A stretch of DNA of 64,000 bases from Chrysogorgia sp. JL179-B06 (GCA_035772405.1 JAYKKM010000492.1:3870001-3934000); one strand, 5' to 3'. Counted from the first letter of the stretch, positions 12,243-23,142 are shown. Notes: a model not told the origin generated them from the sequence alone. A program made the numbers and translations.

Positions 12243-13306
12243 AAGTTACAATTATACTTACTACCAATTACATTCATTAGTAAAACTTATTATATTACTT
12301 GGAAATCGACTAATAATCATACTAATATTCAATACGACGTCTATAACTCTACTAAAGAAGTTCTGAAAGATTTCCGTTCTAGGCATGAAGATAGACTTCG
12401 AAACCACTTGACTTGTCAGGGATCCTTTTTTCTAACGTTACAAAGTTCTCCTTATCACAGCTTAACAAGGTGTGGTCAATTGCTCAATCAAAACTGCCAA
12501 AAAACATTTATAACTTTACTGTACGTTATGTGAACAATTCTCTTCCGACACGCAAAAACCTTCACAGATCGGGAATATCTTCAAGTCCAGAATGCTCCTT
12601 TTGTCTGAGCCCAGAAACACTACTACATGTTGTTGCTGGTTGTCAATCGTATCTTGAACGTTTTACATGGAGGCACAATTCAATTATTAACTTTCTTGCA
12701 AATACCTTACAAACTGTTAACTGCTCAAATCTCTTTGTCGATCTACCTGGATTCAAAAGCCCTGCATCTATCCTAACTGGTGACACGTATCGTCCAGATT
12801 TGCTATTGCAATGTTCAAACGGCTGTCTTTATGTTCTCGAACTTACTGTTGGTTTTGAATCAAACCTTCAAAACAACGTCAAACGGAAAGAAGAAAAATA
12901 TAGTGAACTAGTAAAACATTAAGTGAACATTTTTATGATCTTAAATTTATAAATCTCTCCATGAGCTCCCTAGGGTTTTTGCGAATGAGTGTTCTACTTT
13001 TTTAGATATGCTAGACAAGGTTGGTCTTGATAACAAGCACCAAATGTACTGCGTAAGGAAAATGATGACTATAGCTATCAGAACTACATATTAGATTTTC
13101 TGCTGCCGAAATAAGGAATGGGGAAATCCCGAATTATTAGCTTTTTGAAATATTTGTATATAAATTTGCAAGTTTTATTATTATATATAGTCATTAGTTG
13201 TTATTATATATTATTAGTTGTGATTCAAGTAGCCAATTGTAAATTACCTTAATAAGCGAGATTTATAATTGTATATGTAGAAAAGAAAAACATTTAATAA
13301 AGTTTC

Positions 13307-13364
<58 letters not shown>
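12243..13364 (+). mobile_element. 5'-truncated R4/Dong-like retrotransposon, copy 1
   Basis: Only the 3' part of a restriction-like-endonuclease retrotransposon remains. A frame break near 12,415 separates a short upstream coding stretch from the main ORF. Decayed C-terminal coding follows to about 13,140, then a 3' UTR and a long ATT microsatellite (13,307-13,364). Confidence 0.7.
12413..12922 (+). pseudogene. R4/Dong-like C-terminal region with CCHC and restriction-like endonuclease
   Basis: The 169-residue frame contains a CxxC...HxxxxC finger (CSFCLSPETLLHVVAGC, about residues 62-78). About 48 residues later comes TYRPDLLL...LYVLELTVG, which matches the PD-(D/E)XK pattern of the restriction-like endonuclease that follows the RT in R2/R4/NeSL-type retrotransposons. 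The upstream RT is absent and the frame has no natural start, so this is a truncated, dead copy. A second copy of the same region lies at 13,365. Assignment to the R4/Dong clade rests on the finger-nuclease order and the TAA-rich surroundings and is inference. Confidence 0.7.
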
Positions 13365-13366
<2 letters not shown>

Positions 13367-13890
13367 TGGTGACACGTACCGCCCAGCTCTGCTTCTATCC
13401 ATTTCCACTAATTGTCTCTATATCGTTGAACTCTCTGTCGGATATGAATCTAATCTCCAAACAAATGTTGATCGCAAAAGAGCAAGATACAAAGATCTCA
13501 TTACACAGCAAAAGAAACATTTTTAATCCGTCAAATTTGTCAATAAGCTCCTTAGGTGTTTTCTCAAAAGAATGTCACACCTTTTTAGATATGTTGAGCG
13601 ATCTAGGTCTCGATAACAAACACCAAAATTATTGTATAAGGAGAATTATGTCTATCGCCATTAGAACAACATATTATATATTTTGTTGTAGAAATAAGGA
13701 CTGGACAAATCCGGAATTACTGAACATTTAAAGATACATTTTAAATTAACTTTTTTTCTTTTTCTATATAGTTTGTAAACAATAAATAGGTTCAAGTAGT
13801 CAATTATAAATTACCTAAATTAGTGAGATTTATAATTGTATATATATAAAGAATTTCAATAAAGTTTCCATTATATATAAGTGAACTGTA
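13365..13890 (+). pseudogene. R4/Dong-like C-terminal fragment, copy 2
   Basis: Starts inside the same endonuclease motif (GDTYRPALLL, then LYIVELSVG). It changes frame near 13,520 and continues with a conserved C-terminal stretch (TFLDMLSDLGL, RIMSIAIRTTYYIFCCRNKDW) to a stop near 13,731. A 3' UTR ends at AATAAAGTTTCC near 13,870, like copy 1. The two copies diverge clearly, so they are separate insertions or an old duplication. Confidence 0.7.
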
Positions 13891-14062
13891 AATTATGAAA
13901 AAAATATTTAAACATCTTAGTTAATATCACTTCTTTCATGGTCAGTTGATCAAGTTTCCATAATATGCAATATTTTTTTGTTATTAAAATTTACACAAAG
14001 TTTGGCGTGATTTAAATACAACAAAATAACAAATAGAATTTATGAAAATAAATATAGTGATA
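13884..14062. repeat. Inverted-repeat arm, right (partner 11,425-11,606)
   Basis: Reverse-complement match of 11,425-11,606; see that entry. It is followed at 14,088-14,108 by a minus-strand GGTTCAATTCC, a tRNA B-box-like string that could be a SINE or tRNA relic. Confidence 0.85.
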
Positions 14063-14149
14063 GTGCGCAGTGACGGCTTTCTGGCATGGGGAATTGAACC
14101 CGCGACCCTAATTATAACGACTATATATTAAGTATGAGAATGAGGCCCG

Positions 14150-15109
14150 TATCATGGGTATTGGTGTAGTTCTTTTTTCGCAAAGCTTGTAGTCGATCTC
14201 ATGGGAGCAAGGCCAAAAAGTTGACAACAATGACCAAAGCTGCAATGATGAAGAAGTCTTCAATGGCTGGAATGCTGATGACACAAGTCGAGAAGAAGAA
14301 GACGAAACTGAAGATGAGGAGCAACCTCGTACCCTGGGTACGAGTTTGGATGAGGAGTCGACGGTAATGATCATAATTACGACAAAGTTGACGACGGAAA
14401 AGATGATGACGGCAATGATGATGATGGCAAACATGATGACGGCAAAGAAGATGATGGAGATAACGACGACATGGACGATAACAATACAGACATGATAGTG
14501 ACGATACAGACAACAACGATAAAGATAGTGACGATACAGACAATAACGATAAAGATAGTGACGATGCAAATAATAACGATAAAGATATAGTGACGATGCA
14601 AATAACGATAAAGATATAGTGACGATGCAATCATACAGACAATAACGATAAAGATAGTGACGATACAGATAATGACGATAAAGATAAGTGACGATAATGA
14701 TAGTGACGATGCAGATAATGACGATAAAGATATAGTGACGATGCAATCATACAGATAATAACGATAAAGATAGTGACGATACAGATGATGACTATACAGA
14801 TAAGTGACGATAATGATAGTGACGATGCAGATATAATGATGATAAGATAGTGACGATGCAGATGATGGCAAAGATTATGACGGTAAAGATGACGATGAAG
14901 ATGACAATTACGACCAAAAAAGTGACGAGATAGATGATAACGAAGATGATGATGAACATGTAGACTATGGAAATGTTGAGGATGATGCGGATAATGACGG
15001 CTCGTGTGATGACAAGGACACTAAAAACAGGAAAAGAAAAACAGAAACAGAAAAGATGATTGATTGCTTCATGTATAGACCAGTTCCCGGAAAACCGCCG
15101 AAACGATAG
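14150..15109 (+). pseudogene. Decayed Asp-rich coding region
   Basis: In shifting plus-strand frames the sequence codes for very acidic peptide: about 14,205-14,350 (DNNDQSCNDEEV..., REEEDETEDEEQ), about 14,400-14,500 (DDGNDDDGKHDDGK), about 14,525-14,585 (repeats of DSDDTDNNDK, 30-bp unit), and 14,847-15,109 (DDDEDDN... then KNRKRKTETEKM and a stop TAG at 15,107). Short ATA insertions break the frames. The coherent acidic reading and the basic NLS-like tail suggest a former gene carried by the giant element. The opposite strand gives long Tyr/Ile/Ser frames that I regard as shadows. No domain was recognised. Confidence 0.45.
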
Positions 15110-15880
15110 TATTTACCCGCATCATGCATGCAAGATAGAAAACTATAAACAGGGAGTAGTCAATACCAAATGACGAGCTTCCAGTAAATGGATATAACCG
15201 CGTATTATCCTGCGCTCTTAAATAAGTTAGTTTTAAATTTTCATAATAGGCAGGCAACTTCTCTCTATAATTTGACTGTCTACTGCTTTGTGACACGTTG
15301 TTTAATGTTTGGACTTTCGTTTGGAAATATCGAGAATTAACGCGCTTATAATGCTTGTAACGCGCTTATTAATGCTCAAAATACTAATACTCTTATTAAA
15401 TCACAATAATATTTTGGGGAATAGTTTAAACAAAACTAGTTTCTAAGAAATTAACTGAGATATAAGATAACTGAGGGATATGAGCATGACGATCGTCCAC
15501 GTATCGACAATCATATACTAATGAATCAATATACAATTTCTTTGCGTGTCTTAATTTGACGTCATATGTATCCTGTGAATAGTAAATCGACTTTTGCACG
15601 AGAAAAACGGACGACAAGATATTTTACAATTCTTCTCAGGCGATTGCAAAGAACATAAATCTGTAAAATCCCCAAAAGGCACTTTAACCTTTCTTGACAG
15701 TCCGCTATATTATTTTAATGAATTCATTTAACGCAATGGAATATAACTAGCATCTTTTCCCACAAATACTACAGAATTGCAAAGATTACATTACAAAGTT
15801 TAGAGTTCCAATGACACATAGTTCTAAGGAATCTAAGCCATTACAGGTTACAAGCATTACAGGTTAAAACAATTACAGGG
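15010..15880. repeat. Inner right arm of the giant TIR element
   Basis: Reverse complement of 9,741-10,705 with minor changes. ORFs at 15,069-15,296 and 15,426-15,617 are the mirror of those in the left arm and are not supported as genes. Confidence 0.85.
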
Positions 15881-17286
15881 TTACAGGATTACAAGGTGAA
15901 ATAAATACAGGCTCACAAGGATCACAGGATTACAAGGATTACAGGGTTACAAGGATTACAGGGTTATAAGGATTACAGGGTTACAAAGATTACTAGGTTA
16001 CATGAACTACAGGGTTACAAGAATTACTAGCTTACAAGGATTACTAGATTACAGGATTACAACGATTACTAGGTTACAAGGATTACAGGGTTACAAGAAT
16101 TACATGGTTACAAGGATTACAGGGTTACAAGGATTACAGGATTACAAGGATTACATGGGGTTACAAAGATTACTAAGGTTACATGGACTACAGGGTTACA
16201 AGAATTACAGGGTTACAAGGATTGCATGGTTACAAGAATTACATGGTTACATGGATTACAGGGTTACAAGGATTACAGGGTTACAAGGATTACAGGGTTA
16301 CAAGGATTACAGGGTTACAAAGATTACTAGGTTACATGGACTACAGGGTTACAATAATTACAGGGTTACAAGGATTGCATGGTTACAAGAATTACATGGT
16401 TACATGGATTACAGGGTTACAAGGATTACAGGGTTACAAGGATTACAGGGTTACAAGGATTACAGGGTTACAAGGATTACAGGGTTATAAGGATTACAGG
16501 GTTACAAGGATTACAGGGTTACAAGGATTACAGGGTTACAAGGATTACAGGGTTATAAGGATTACAGGGTTACATGGATAACAGGGTTACATGGTTACTA
16601 GATTACAAGGATTGAAGGGTTACAAGGATTACAAGATTACAAGGATTGCAGGGTTACAAGGATTACAAGGTTACATGGATTACAGAGTTACATGGGTTAC
16701 TAGATTAAAAGGATTACAGGGTTACATGGATTACTAGGTTACATGGATTACAGGGTTACATGGATTACAGGGTTACATGGATTACTAGATTACATGGATT
16801 ACAGGGTTACATGGATTGCAGGGTTACATGGATTACAGGGTTACATGGATTACAGGGTTACAAAGATTACAGGGTTACAAGGATTATTGGGTTACATGGA
16901 TTACAGGGTTACATGGATTACAGGGTTACATGGATTACAGGGTTACATGGATTACTAGGTTACATGGATTACTAGGTTACAAGGATTACAGGGTTACATG
17001 GATTACTAGGTTACATGGATTACAGGGTTACATGGATTACTAGATTACAAAGATTACAGGATTACAAAGATTACAGGGTTACATGGATTACTGGGTTACA
17101 TGGATTACAGGGTTACATGGATTACAGGGTTACATGGATTACAGGGTTACATGGATTACTAGGTTACATGGATTACTAGGTTACAAGGATTACAGGGTTA
17201 CATGGATTACTAGGTTACATGGATTACATGGTTACATGGATTGCTAGGTTACATGGATTACGTGGTTACATGGATTACTGGGTTAC
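15881..17286. repeat. 17-bp minisatellite, right arm (inverted)
   Basis: The same 17-bp unit in the opposite orientation (TTACAGGGTTACATGGA and variants), about 80 units. The part near 15,900-16,570 is dominated by the AAGGATTACAGGG variant and the part near 16,740-17,280 by the CATGGATTAC variant. This mirrors the left array, whose outer part is rich in CATG forms. Confidence 0.95.
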
Positions 17287-17462
17287 GAGTAAACGTAACG
17301 TAACGCGTTTTCGTTATTTTTATTTCGATCACGTGAAGTCATTTGGGTAACGGGGACGCGTTTTCTTTATTTTTATTTGGATCACATGAGGTCATTTGGG
17401 TAACGGGGTTACTGTGCGAAAAAAAGATAGTCGTAGGTTTAGCGAGACATGAATCAACAACC
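17287..17462. repeat. Outer TIR, right copy
   Basis: Reverse complement of 347-480, including the CGCGTTACGTTA and ACCCAAATGA blocks, with an internal duplication of about 60 bp (two GTCATTTGGGTAACGGGG copies at about 17,338 and 17,392). It ends GAATCAACAACC directly before the AGAAGAC duplication. Confidence 0.85.
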
Positions 17463-17469
17463 AGAAGAC

Positions 17470-18170
17470 AATTGCTTGCCGCTGACCGGAATAAATGGCG
17501 TGCTCAGCCTCACTCTCCGCCCGTGATGTAATTTATTATTTATACATTATTTATTCCCGGGAGGGGGCTGGCAACATTTATCCATAGCTTAAACAAAATG
17601 TTATGAACCCCGGCGTATTTTTTAAAGTTATGTGCAAGGGTGTCATGGGATTTTCATTTTGTATTCGGGGCCCCGAATAAAACTGAAGAGTATTACAGTT
17701 CAAAGGCTTCAATAGGAATAACAATTTTGAGAAATATTGACTTTTAGTACAGCTATACTGCAATTTAGTGGGAAAATGTATGAATTCAGTATATAATAAC
17801 AAGATGTCAATCAACTGAACACTGTATTAAAAAGCTCAGATATTATGTGCGCTGAAGAACAAAAATGTTCTGACGTACTATATATATATATTTGATTTTT
17901 TAAAATGTGTATTTGGTAAATAGATAATTAAGTTGAAGCAACAAAACAAAAACTTTGAATAAAACCAAAATAAAAAAGTTTTTTAAGTAATATTCTGTAT
18001 GAAACAGTTATATAATGGCTCACTACATCATGCACATGGACTTTGTCAGCAGTATGTGGTATTAATTATGTGCACATAAAATGCCAATTTCATTGACGGG
18101 TTGACATTAACCAACGATATAAACATAAAATAAATAGATAGACCCATTCTTAAACCTATAATTTTTTGGT
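17470..18170. other. Intergenic, nothing recognised
   Basis: AT-rich sequence between the giant TIR element and the Gypsy element. No coding frame with family resemblance was seen. Confidence 0.5.
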
Positions 18171-18175
18171 GCCCC

Positions 18176-18559
18176 TGTAGCGTACTTACAGAGACGGAGA
18201 CAGAGTTTACACAACTTTTATTTAACTTGACATTAGCTCTCGTACAACATTAAAGATCATGTATATATAGTCTTTGTCCGTTCACGTGTACAATTGATGA
18301 TACAACATACGGTCCTTTCAGCTAAACAATACCTACATTGAAGCTACTGGAAAACTACATACAAGTATTTTAATTGAAGACTATACCCCTATTTATTCTA
18401 AAGTAAAACTACATACATGTGTACACATGACCTATTGGACTCAGTGAATGTAAAGTACATAACTATTTATAAATCTATAATTACTGGGAAAATCCCACAA
18501 GTACGTTATATCGTATTTCATTGTGACAAACTACAAATATACAACACAGACATGTTACA
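18176..18559 (-). repeat. LTR (3' LTR in element sense)
   Basis: Starts TGTAGCGTACTT and ends ACATGTTACA. It matches 22,789-23,142 and has about 30 bp more near 18,262-18,295. Confidence 0.93.
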
Positions 18560-18584
18560 CCATCCCCCCTTTTATTTTTCTCGT
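18560..18584 (-). other. Polypurine tract of the Gypsy element
   Basis: Directly inside the left LTR the minus strand reads AAATAAAAGGGGGGATGG. This is where a polypurine tract priming plus-strand DNA synthesis should lie. Confidence 0.75.
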
Positions 18585-18632
18585 CCCGAGAACTAATAAA
18601 AATTGATATTGTGTAAAATTAACAACTGTGAT

Positions 18633-19300
18633 TTAGGATGACGAGGAACTAGTGTACCGATCAGGCGGGCGAATACATTGCCTGAGATGTGGGGGTCTTA
18701 CCCGTTGGGGAGGGCGTTCTGGTGTGGTTACAGATGGTTGAACTTCATTTTCTACAACTTGGATGTCCCCTGTTTCCCTGTTTGGACAAACCAGCTCCCC
18801 CTTTGATTTAGGGACTAAGCATGGTTTTAAACTGTTGTGGTGAACAACCATGACCTTTCCTGCCTCAGAGCCAATTTTATAATCCACACCTAATCGACTA
18901 ATTATGTGATATGGTCCAATCCACCTTCGACCAAACTTCCAGTGCTTCGCATGGACGTTTCAACCATACCGATTGTCCTGGTGTAAAGGGCACCCACTCG
19001 GGTGTCCTCTGGTTATACTGAGCTGCTTGACGTAGCTTAGCCTTAACTAAGTGATTGTGCGCAACCTCTCGAATATCCCTCAGTGCGTCCCTCGGGCATA
19101 TTCACTCTAGTCTGGGTCATTGGGTTAAGTAAAGGCAAACCAAGTTCCAGTTCTAAAGGCATACGGGGTAAACGGCGAAACACTACTTCGTAAGGCGACA
19201 TACCAAGTGACTCGTGTCTGCTGGTGTTGTATGCGTAAACTACTGAATCGACCCACAAATCCCAATCATCTTTATGTTTCGAGGAAAATGCCGTTAGCAT
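18633..19300 (-). pseudogene. Gypsy integrase C-terminal part, frame-broken
   Basis: Frame 19,043-19,300 carries the end of the integrase core and following region (DDWDLWVDSVVYAYNTSRHESLG..SPYEVVF is the usual Gypsy pattern). Frame 18,633-18,887 carries the tail after a break, with a basic/Pro-rich C-terminus (HHNSLKPCLVPKSKGE, RPPQRVRPP). The segment between has stops. The product would complete the strand-transfer enzyme; in this copy it cannot be made as one chain. Confidence 0.8.
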
Positions 19301-20444
19301 TGCCTGTTTTGTCGTTCAACTAGACCATCGCATTGTGGGTGATAGGCGGTTGTTCTGGTTTTAGTGATTCCCATGATGTTACAAATATCATGCATTAAAT
19401 TGCTCTCGAAATTGGCTCCAAAGCGAGAAAAGATCTTGCTAACCAATACGTCAGCTATTGTCTCAGGGAGAGGCCCATGTAGTCCATAGCCCAGAAGGTA
19501 AATGGCTCGCCAACTTCGATAGGTTTTAAAGGTGCCTTGCCAGATATACATGGCGATTTATGCTGAGAACAAACCGGACACGACGAAATGTACTTTTCAA
19601 CGGACATGCGCATTTTAGGCCAAAAAAATCGTGCACGTATTCTATGGAGCGTACGAGTTACTCCCAAGTGTCCTGCGAATGGACAATCATGAATTCCTTT
19701 CAAGACGGTTGATATTACAGACTTAGGGACCACTATGGCATAATCAGGAAAAGATCCGCGTTTGTGCCGGTGTGAACGTGTTAATAAACCATCCCGGATA
19801 ACTAGCCGGTTATAATTAAACCAAAAACATCTTAATTCCTGGTCATCACGCCATTCGCTGAATTTCGGTCGTTGCTTATTCGAAATTTTATGTTGGATCA
19901 CCTTGGAAATTATTGGGTCAATCTTTTGAAACTGCCGCAAATTTTGTGTGGCGTCTATAGTGATCGTGCTAGTTATCGTTTGGTCCTCAGTCTTTACCGG
20001 ACCTACCTTGGTGTCGCTTCGTTCATCACTGGGGAGCAATCGCGACAACGCGTCCGCATTAGTGTGCAATCTTCCGCTTTTGTGTGTGATACCGAACTCG
20101 AATTCTTGCAGGTCCATGATCCAACGTGCTAACCGACCCTTTGGCTCCATACTGTGGAGCCAACGCAATGCATTGTGGTCTGTTATTAGCTCGAATTTCT
20201 TTCCAAGTAGATAAACACGAAAATGTTTTGTTCCAAAAACTACAGCAAATGCTTCTCTCTCAGTCGTTGAATATTTTCGTTCTCGATCTGATAATGCCCG
20301 AGACCCATATGCGACAACTCTTTCCTGACCGGCATCATCCTTTTGAGATAAAATTGCGCCTAGGCCGACATCTGAAGCGTCAGTTTGTAAGATAAACTCG
20401 CGGTCAAATTTTGGGTAACTTAACACCGGCGCCGAACATAGCAA
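19294..20444 (-). pseudogene. Gypsy RNase H and integrase, with deletion in the integrase core
   Basis: The frame 20,444 to 19,455 begins in the RT tail and gives RNase H (FILQTDASDVGLGAIL, STTEREAFAVVF, ITDHNALRWLH, TNADALSRL). It continues into the integrase zinc finger (HDCPFAGHLGVTRTLHRI...CPVCSQHK) and the first core Asp region (FWAMDYMG). The next core segment lies in another frame (19,551-19,294: FSRFG, then TTAYHPQCDGLVERQNR). The stretch normally between these blocks, including the central core Asp, is missing, so both a deletion and a frameshift have inactivated the enzyme. Confidence 0.88.
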
Positions 20445-20616
20445 TTATTTTAGCGTCTGAAAAACTGTTTCACAATCGTTGGACCAATGGAAGCGAGCGT
20501 TCTTTTTTGTAAGATCGGTCAATGGTGCTGCTAATGTAGAGAAACCTTTGATAAATCGTCTGTAGTAGCTCGCTAGTCCTAAGAAACTTCGTACCGCCTT
20601 AATCGACGTTGGGGTT

Positions 20617-21040
20617 GCCAGGTTCTTTACTACTCTAGATTTAAGAAGTGGGTACTGGCAAATTCCCGTAGACCCTGTCGACCAGCAAAAGACCGCTTTC
20701 GTAACTCAACATGGTCTTTACGAATTCCTGCGCATGCCGTTTGGAATTATCATCAGCGCCACCACATTCCAACGAATGATGGAAATTGTCCTGTCTGGAT
20801 TAAGTTTCGAGATGTGTCTATGCTATTTGGACGATGTAATAATATACTCTGCAAATTTCGACCAGCACTGTGAACGACTCCAAGCGGTTCTCTCGTGATT
20901 TCGGGAGCATAACCTCCGTGTTAAATTAACGAAGTGCACCTTTGCTGCGAAACAAGTTAGATGCCTAGGTCATTTGATTTCCGAGGAAGGTGTTCGGCCC
21001 GATCCGATGAAAATTGAGGTGGTAAAAAGTTTAGCGTCTT
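20617..21040 (+). pseudogene. Inverted core of the Gypsy reverse transcriptase
   Basis: On the plus strand, opposite to the rest of the element, the sequence codes for the RT palm: TTLDLRSGYWQIPV near 20,627, then EFLRMPFGI near 20,720, CYLDDVIIYS (YxDD box) near 20,820 and CLGHLISEEGVRPDP near 20,960. On the minus strand the pol frame stops being coherent at both edges of this interval and resumes outside it. This is what an in-place inversion of about 420 bp would leave. A stop lies in the segment near 20,898. Confidence 0.88.
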
Positions 21041-21107
21041 TTAACGCATCCAGAGTGTCATCAATTCGTGGCAAAGGGTGCGCGTCATTTTTGGTAATTT
21101 GATTCAG

Positions 21108-21935
21108 CTACCTGTAATCTACACAAAACCTTAGTTGACCGTCCTTTTTACGAACTAAAACGATGGGTGATGACCAAGGACTCGAACTCGGCCGAATTAC
21201 TTTTTGTTCAAACAAAAAGTTGTGGACCAACATCTCAACTCTACCTGGAATCGATACATCTTCACTTAAGGCTACGGTTGTTCTCCCCTTCAGTTGCGAT
21301 TCAACAAACAGGGTCGGGTGGTCATCTTCAAGTGTTGTTTCCGTCTTTGTCTCAACAACACCAGAGAGTTTGGTCTGCCATGCAACGTGATTGGCTGTTA
21401 TTGGGGTTTTCCCATGGCTCCCGACTAGGTAATAGGACCACCTATCCCCTGAAGTGATTCCCCTGAGGTCTAGCCGATTGCTCACCAGAAAATCCCATCC
21501 TAGCACACAGTCGTAACTTATGTTATTACAGACTAAAAATTCTCCTTGGAAACGAGACTTATTGTTAAACTTAACAGAAGCTGTCATACTACCTAGAATA
21601 GTTAAAGGATTACCAGTAATAGATATACAGCGCGTAGTTTCTGGCTTAATCTTAAGATTATCAAAATCTAAAACAGCATGCACGTACTTGCATGAAATAA
21701 ACGATTTCATCGAACCAGTGTCAATTAAAGCCCTAACCTTAACATGTTCAATTTGTAATTCCACTAATGGATGAATAGGTAGTTCATAAGAACTACTCAC
21801 AGTTTTCGTCCTCTTCGATCGACGACGCTTCTCAAGTATGCGCGGGCGGCTCACAGATTCATTTGCGCCGCCCTGGTGGAGTTTAAAGCTTGGCAGTCCT
21901 TGGCAAGGTGTCCTGGTTGGTTGCAGTTGAAACAC
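21108..21935 (-). pseudogene. Gypsy protease and N-terminal reverse transcriptase
   Basis: The minus-strand frame contains the retropepsin active site VRALIDTGSMKSFISC (about residues 68-83) and a downstream ILGWDF-type block (CVLGWDFLVSN), then the start of RT (KQKVIRPSSSPWSSPIVLVRKKDG..RFCVDYR). It is interrupted after the DYR motif, just before the inverted segment. The aspartic protease would process the polyprotein. The frame differs from that of the zinc knuckles upstream. Confidence 0.88.
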
Positions 21936-22099
21936 TTTGAAGTTGCTCGTGGTCTAGGGTTTTGGCTTCGGCAGTCCCTCGCGAAGTGGCCTCTTCTACC
22001 ACAAGTGTAGCATGACCTCGTGTCTTTGCTGGTGTTGCGGCTGGTGTTGCGTTGCTGTGTGCGTTCTAGTTCAGCTCGTAGCTCTCGCTGCATGGTCAC
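21851..22099 (-). pseudogene. Gypsy nucleocapsid: two CCHC zinc knuckles
   Basis: Two CX2CX4HX4C knuckles, [14 protein letters not shown] and [14 protein letters not shown], separated by about 15 residues with basic flanks. They would bind element RNA. The frame is shifted relative to the gag body at about 22,090 and again before the protease; one shift could be programmed, but with the other damage I read it as decay. Confidence 0.88.
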
Positions 22100-22751
22100 T
22101 GGCGAGTTGTTCTACCAATGCTGTGAGCTTGGCAACCTGCGGGTCTTCTTGCTGGGACACAGCTGCGACGTTGGGATAGGCGTCCACGTTTCTTTCGATG
22201 GCTCGCATGTTCTTGGTGAAAGAGACCATCTTTTCCAGTGTCGGCACCGGCTCGTTGTCTAAAAGTTTGATTTGAAGCCCCTGAGGGAGACCTCTCATGA
22301 ATTGTCGGGCTATCAGGGCCTCGATCTGTGCGGTAGTTAGTGTTGGTTCGGCCACCCTCAAAATATCTTCGAGCTCCCAACGGAATACAGCAGGATCTTC
22401 GCCGGGACGAAGGCAACGTGACTCGAATAGTCGATAGTTTTTCTCGCGTTCGGCTTGAGGAGAAAGAGACGCTTGCAGGCTTTCCTTCAATGACGCGTAG
22501 TCGGCCTTCTCGTCGGCTGTTAACGCGTAGAAGTAGGTTGAAGCACGTCCCCTAAGGAACGCTGGACGTTTTCGGAGCCGTTCGCCGTCTGTCCAACCGC
22601 TCGCTTCTCCGCACGAGTCGAAGTGGCGCAGCCATTGACGAAAATCGCTTTGCCCATCATACTTGTCAGGAAGAATGGTCAGTTGGCTTCTCCCGGACTG
22701 TCCTGTGCTTCCCGAATTACTGCTTGCTGACGATTGTTCCGTTATCGACAT
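22071..22751 (-). CDS. Gypsy Gag capsid region
   Basis: The first ATG of the frame is at 22,751 (an upstream non-ATG extension reaches 22,781). The protein has a Ser-rich start, then a capsid-like helical region with the Gypsy Gag pattern ([59 protein letters not shown]). It ends at a stop near 22,071, overlapping the zinc-knuckle frame. It would assemble the intracellular particle. Confidence 0.85.
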   Translation of the reverse strand: MSITEQSSASSNSGSTGQSGRSQLTILPDKYDGQSDFRQWLRHFDSCGEASGWTDGERLRKRPAFLRGRASTYFYALTADEKADYASLKESLQASLSPQAEREKNYRLFESRCLRPGEDPAVFRWELEDILRVAEPTLTTAQIEALIARQFMRGLPQGLQIKLLDNEPVPTLEKMVSFTKNMRAIERNVDAYPNVAAVSQQEDPQVAKLTALVEQLASDHAARATS

Positions 22752-22770
22752 ATTTGCTGTATCGTTCTTT

Positions 22771-22788
22771 ACCGCTGCCACCAGATTA
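22771..22788 (-). other. Putative primer-binding site
   Basis: Directly inside the right (5') LTR the minus strand reads TAATCTGGTGGCAGCGGT, in the position of a tRNA primer-binding site. The priming tRNA is not identified. Confidence 0.5.
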
Positions 22789-23142
22789 TGTAGCGTACTT
22801 ACAGAGACGGAGACAGAGTTTACACAACTTTTATTTAACTTGACATTCGCTCTCGTACAACATTAAAGATCATGTATATATGATACAACATAAGGTCCTT
22901 TCAGCTAAACAATACCTACATTGAAGCTACTGGAAAACTACATACAAGTATTTTAATTGAAGACTATACCCCTATTTATTCTAAAGTAAAACTACATACA
23001 TGTGTACACATGACCTATTGGACTCAGTGAGTGTAAAGTACATAACTATTTATAAATCTATAATTACTGGGAAAATCCCACAAGTACGTTATATCGTATT
23101 TCATTGTCACAAACTACAAATATACAACACAGACATGTTACA
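22789..23142 (-). repeat. LTR (5' LTR in element sense)
   Basis: Starts TGTAGCGTACTT and ends ATGTTACA. It is the partner of 18,176-18,559. Confidence 0.93.

Larger units (their letters stand above)
347..17462. mobile_element. Giant TIR element with minisatellite arms
   Basis: The sequence starting at 347 (GGTTGTTGATTCATG...) recurs in reverse complement ending at 17,462. The identity continues inward through a TIR of about 130 bp, then a 17-bp minisatellite, then about 1 kb of unique arm (9,741-10,705 against 14,118-15,880). AGAAGAC lies at 339-345 just outside the left end (one base apart) and again at 17,463-17,469 immediately outside the right end, which is a 7-bp target-site duplication. 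The right TIR carries an extra duplicated segment of about 60 bp. A CR1-like element is nested in the left arm. No transposase was recognised, so it is probably non-autonomous; the 7-8 bp duplication would fit hAT, P or KDZ-type transposases, but the family is not assigned. Confidence 0.75.
18176..23142 (-). mobile_element. Ty3/Gypsy LTR retrotransposon, decayed
   Basis: Two direct LTRs (18,176-18,559 and 22,789-23,142) enclose, on the minus strand, gag, zinc knuckles, protease, reverse transcriptase, RNase H and integrase in the Gypsy order. Both LTRs have TG...CA ends. The flanks are C-rich (CCCC on both sides), compatible with a 4-bp target duplication. The LTRs are near identical except for a difference of about 30 bp near 18,270, so insertion was not ancient. 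Even so, the interior carries several frameshifts, a deletion in integrase and an inversion in RT. Confidence 0.93.

Noticed and set aside
14088..14108. tRNA gene on the minus strand
   Set aside because: Only a B-box/T-arm-like string; no acceptor stem, A box or anticodon arm was found.
14108..14871. Minus-strand ORFs rich in His, Tyr, Ile and Ser
   Set aside because: Antisense of a GAT/GAC-rich region that reads as acidic peptide on the plus strand; composition artefact.
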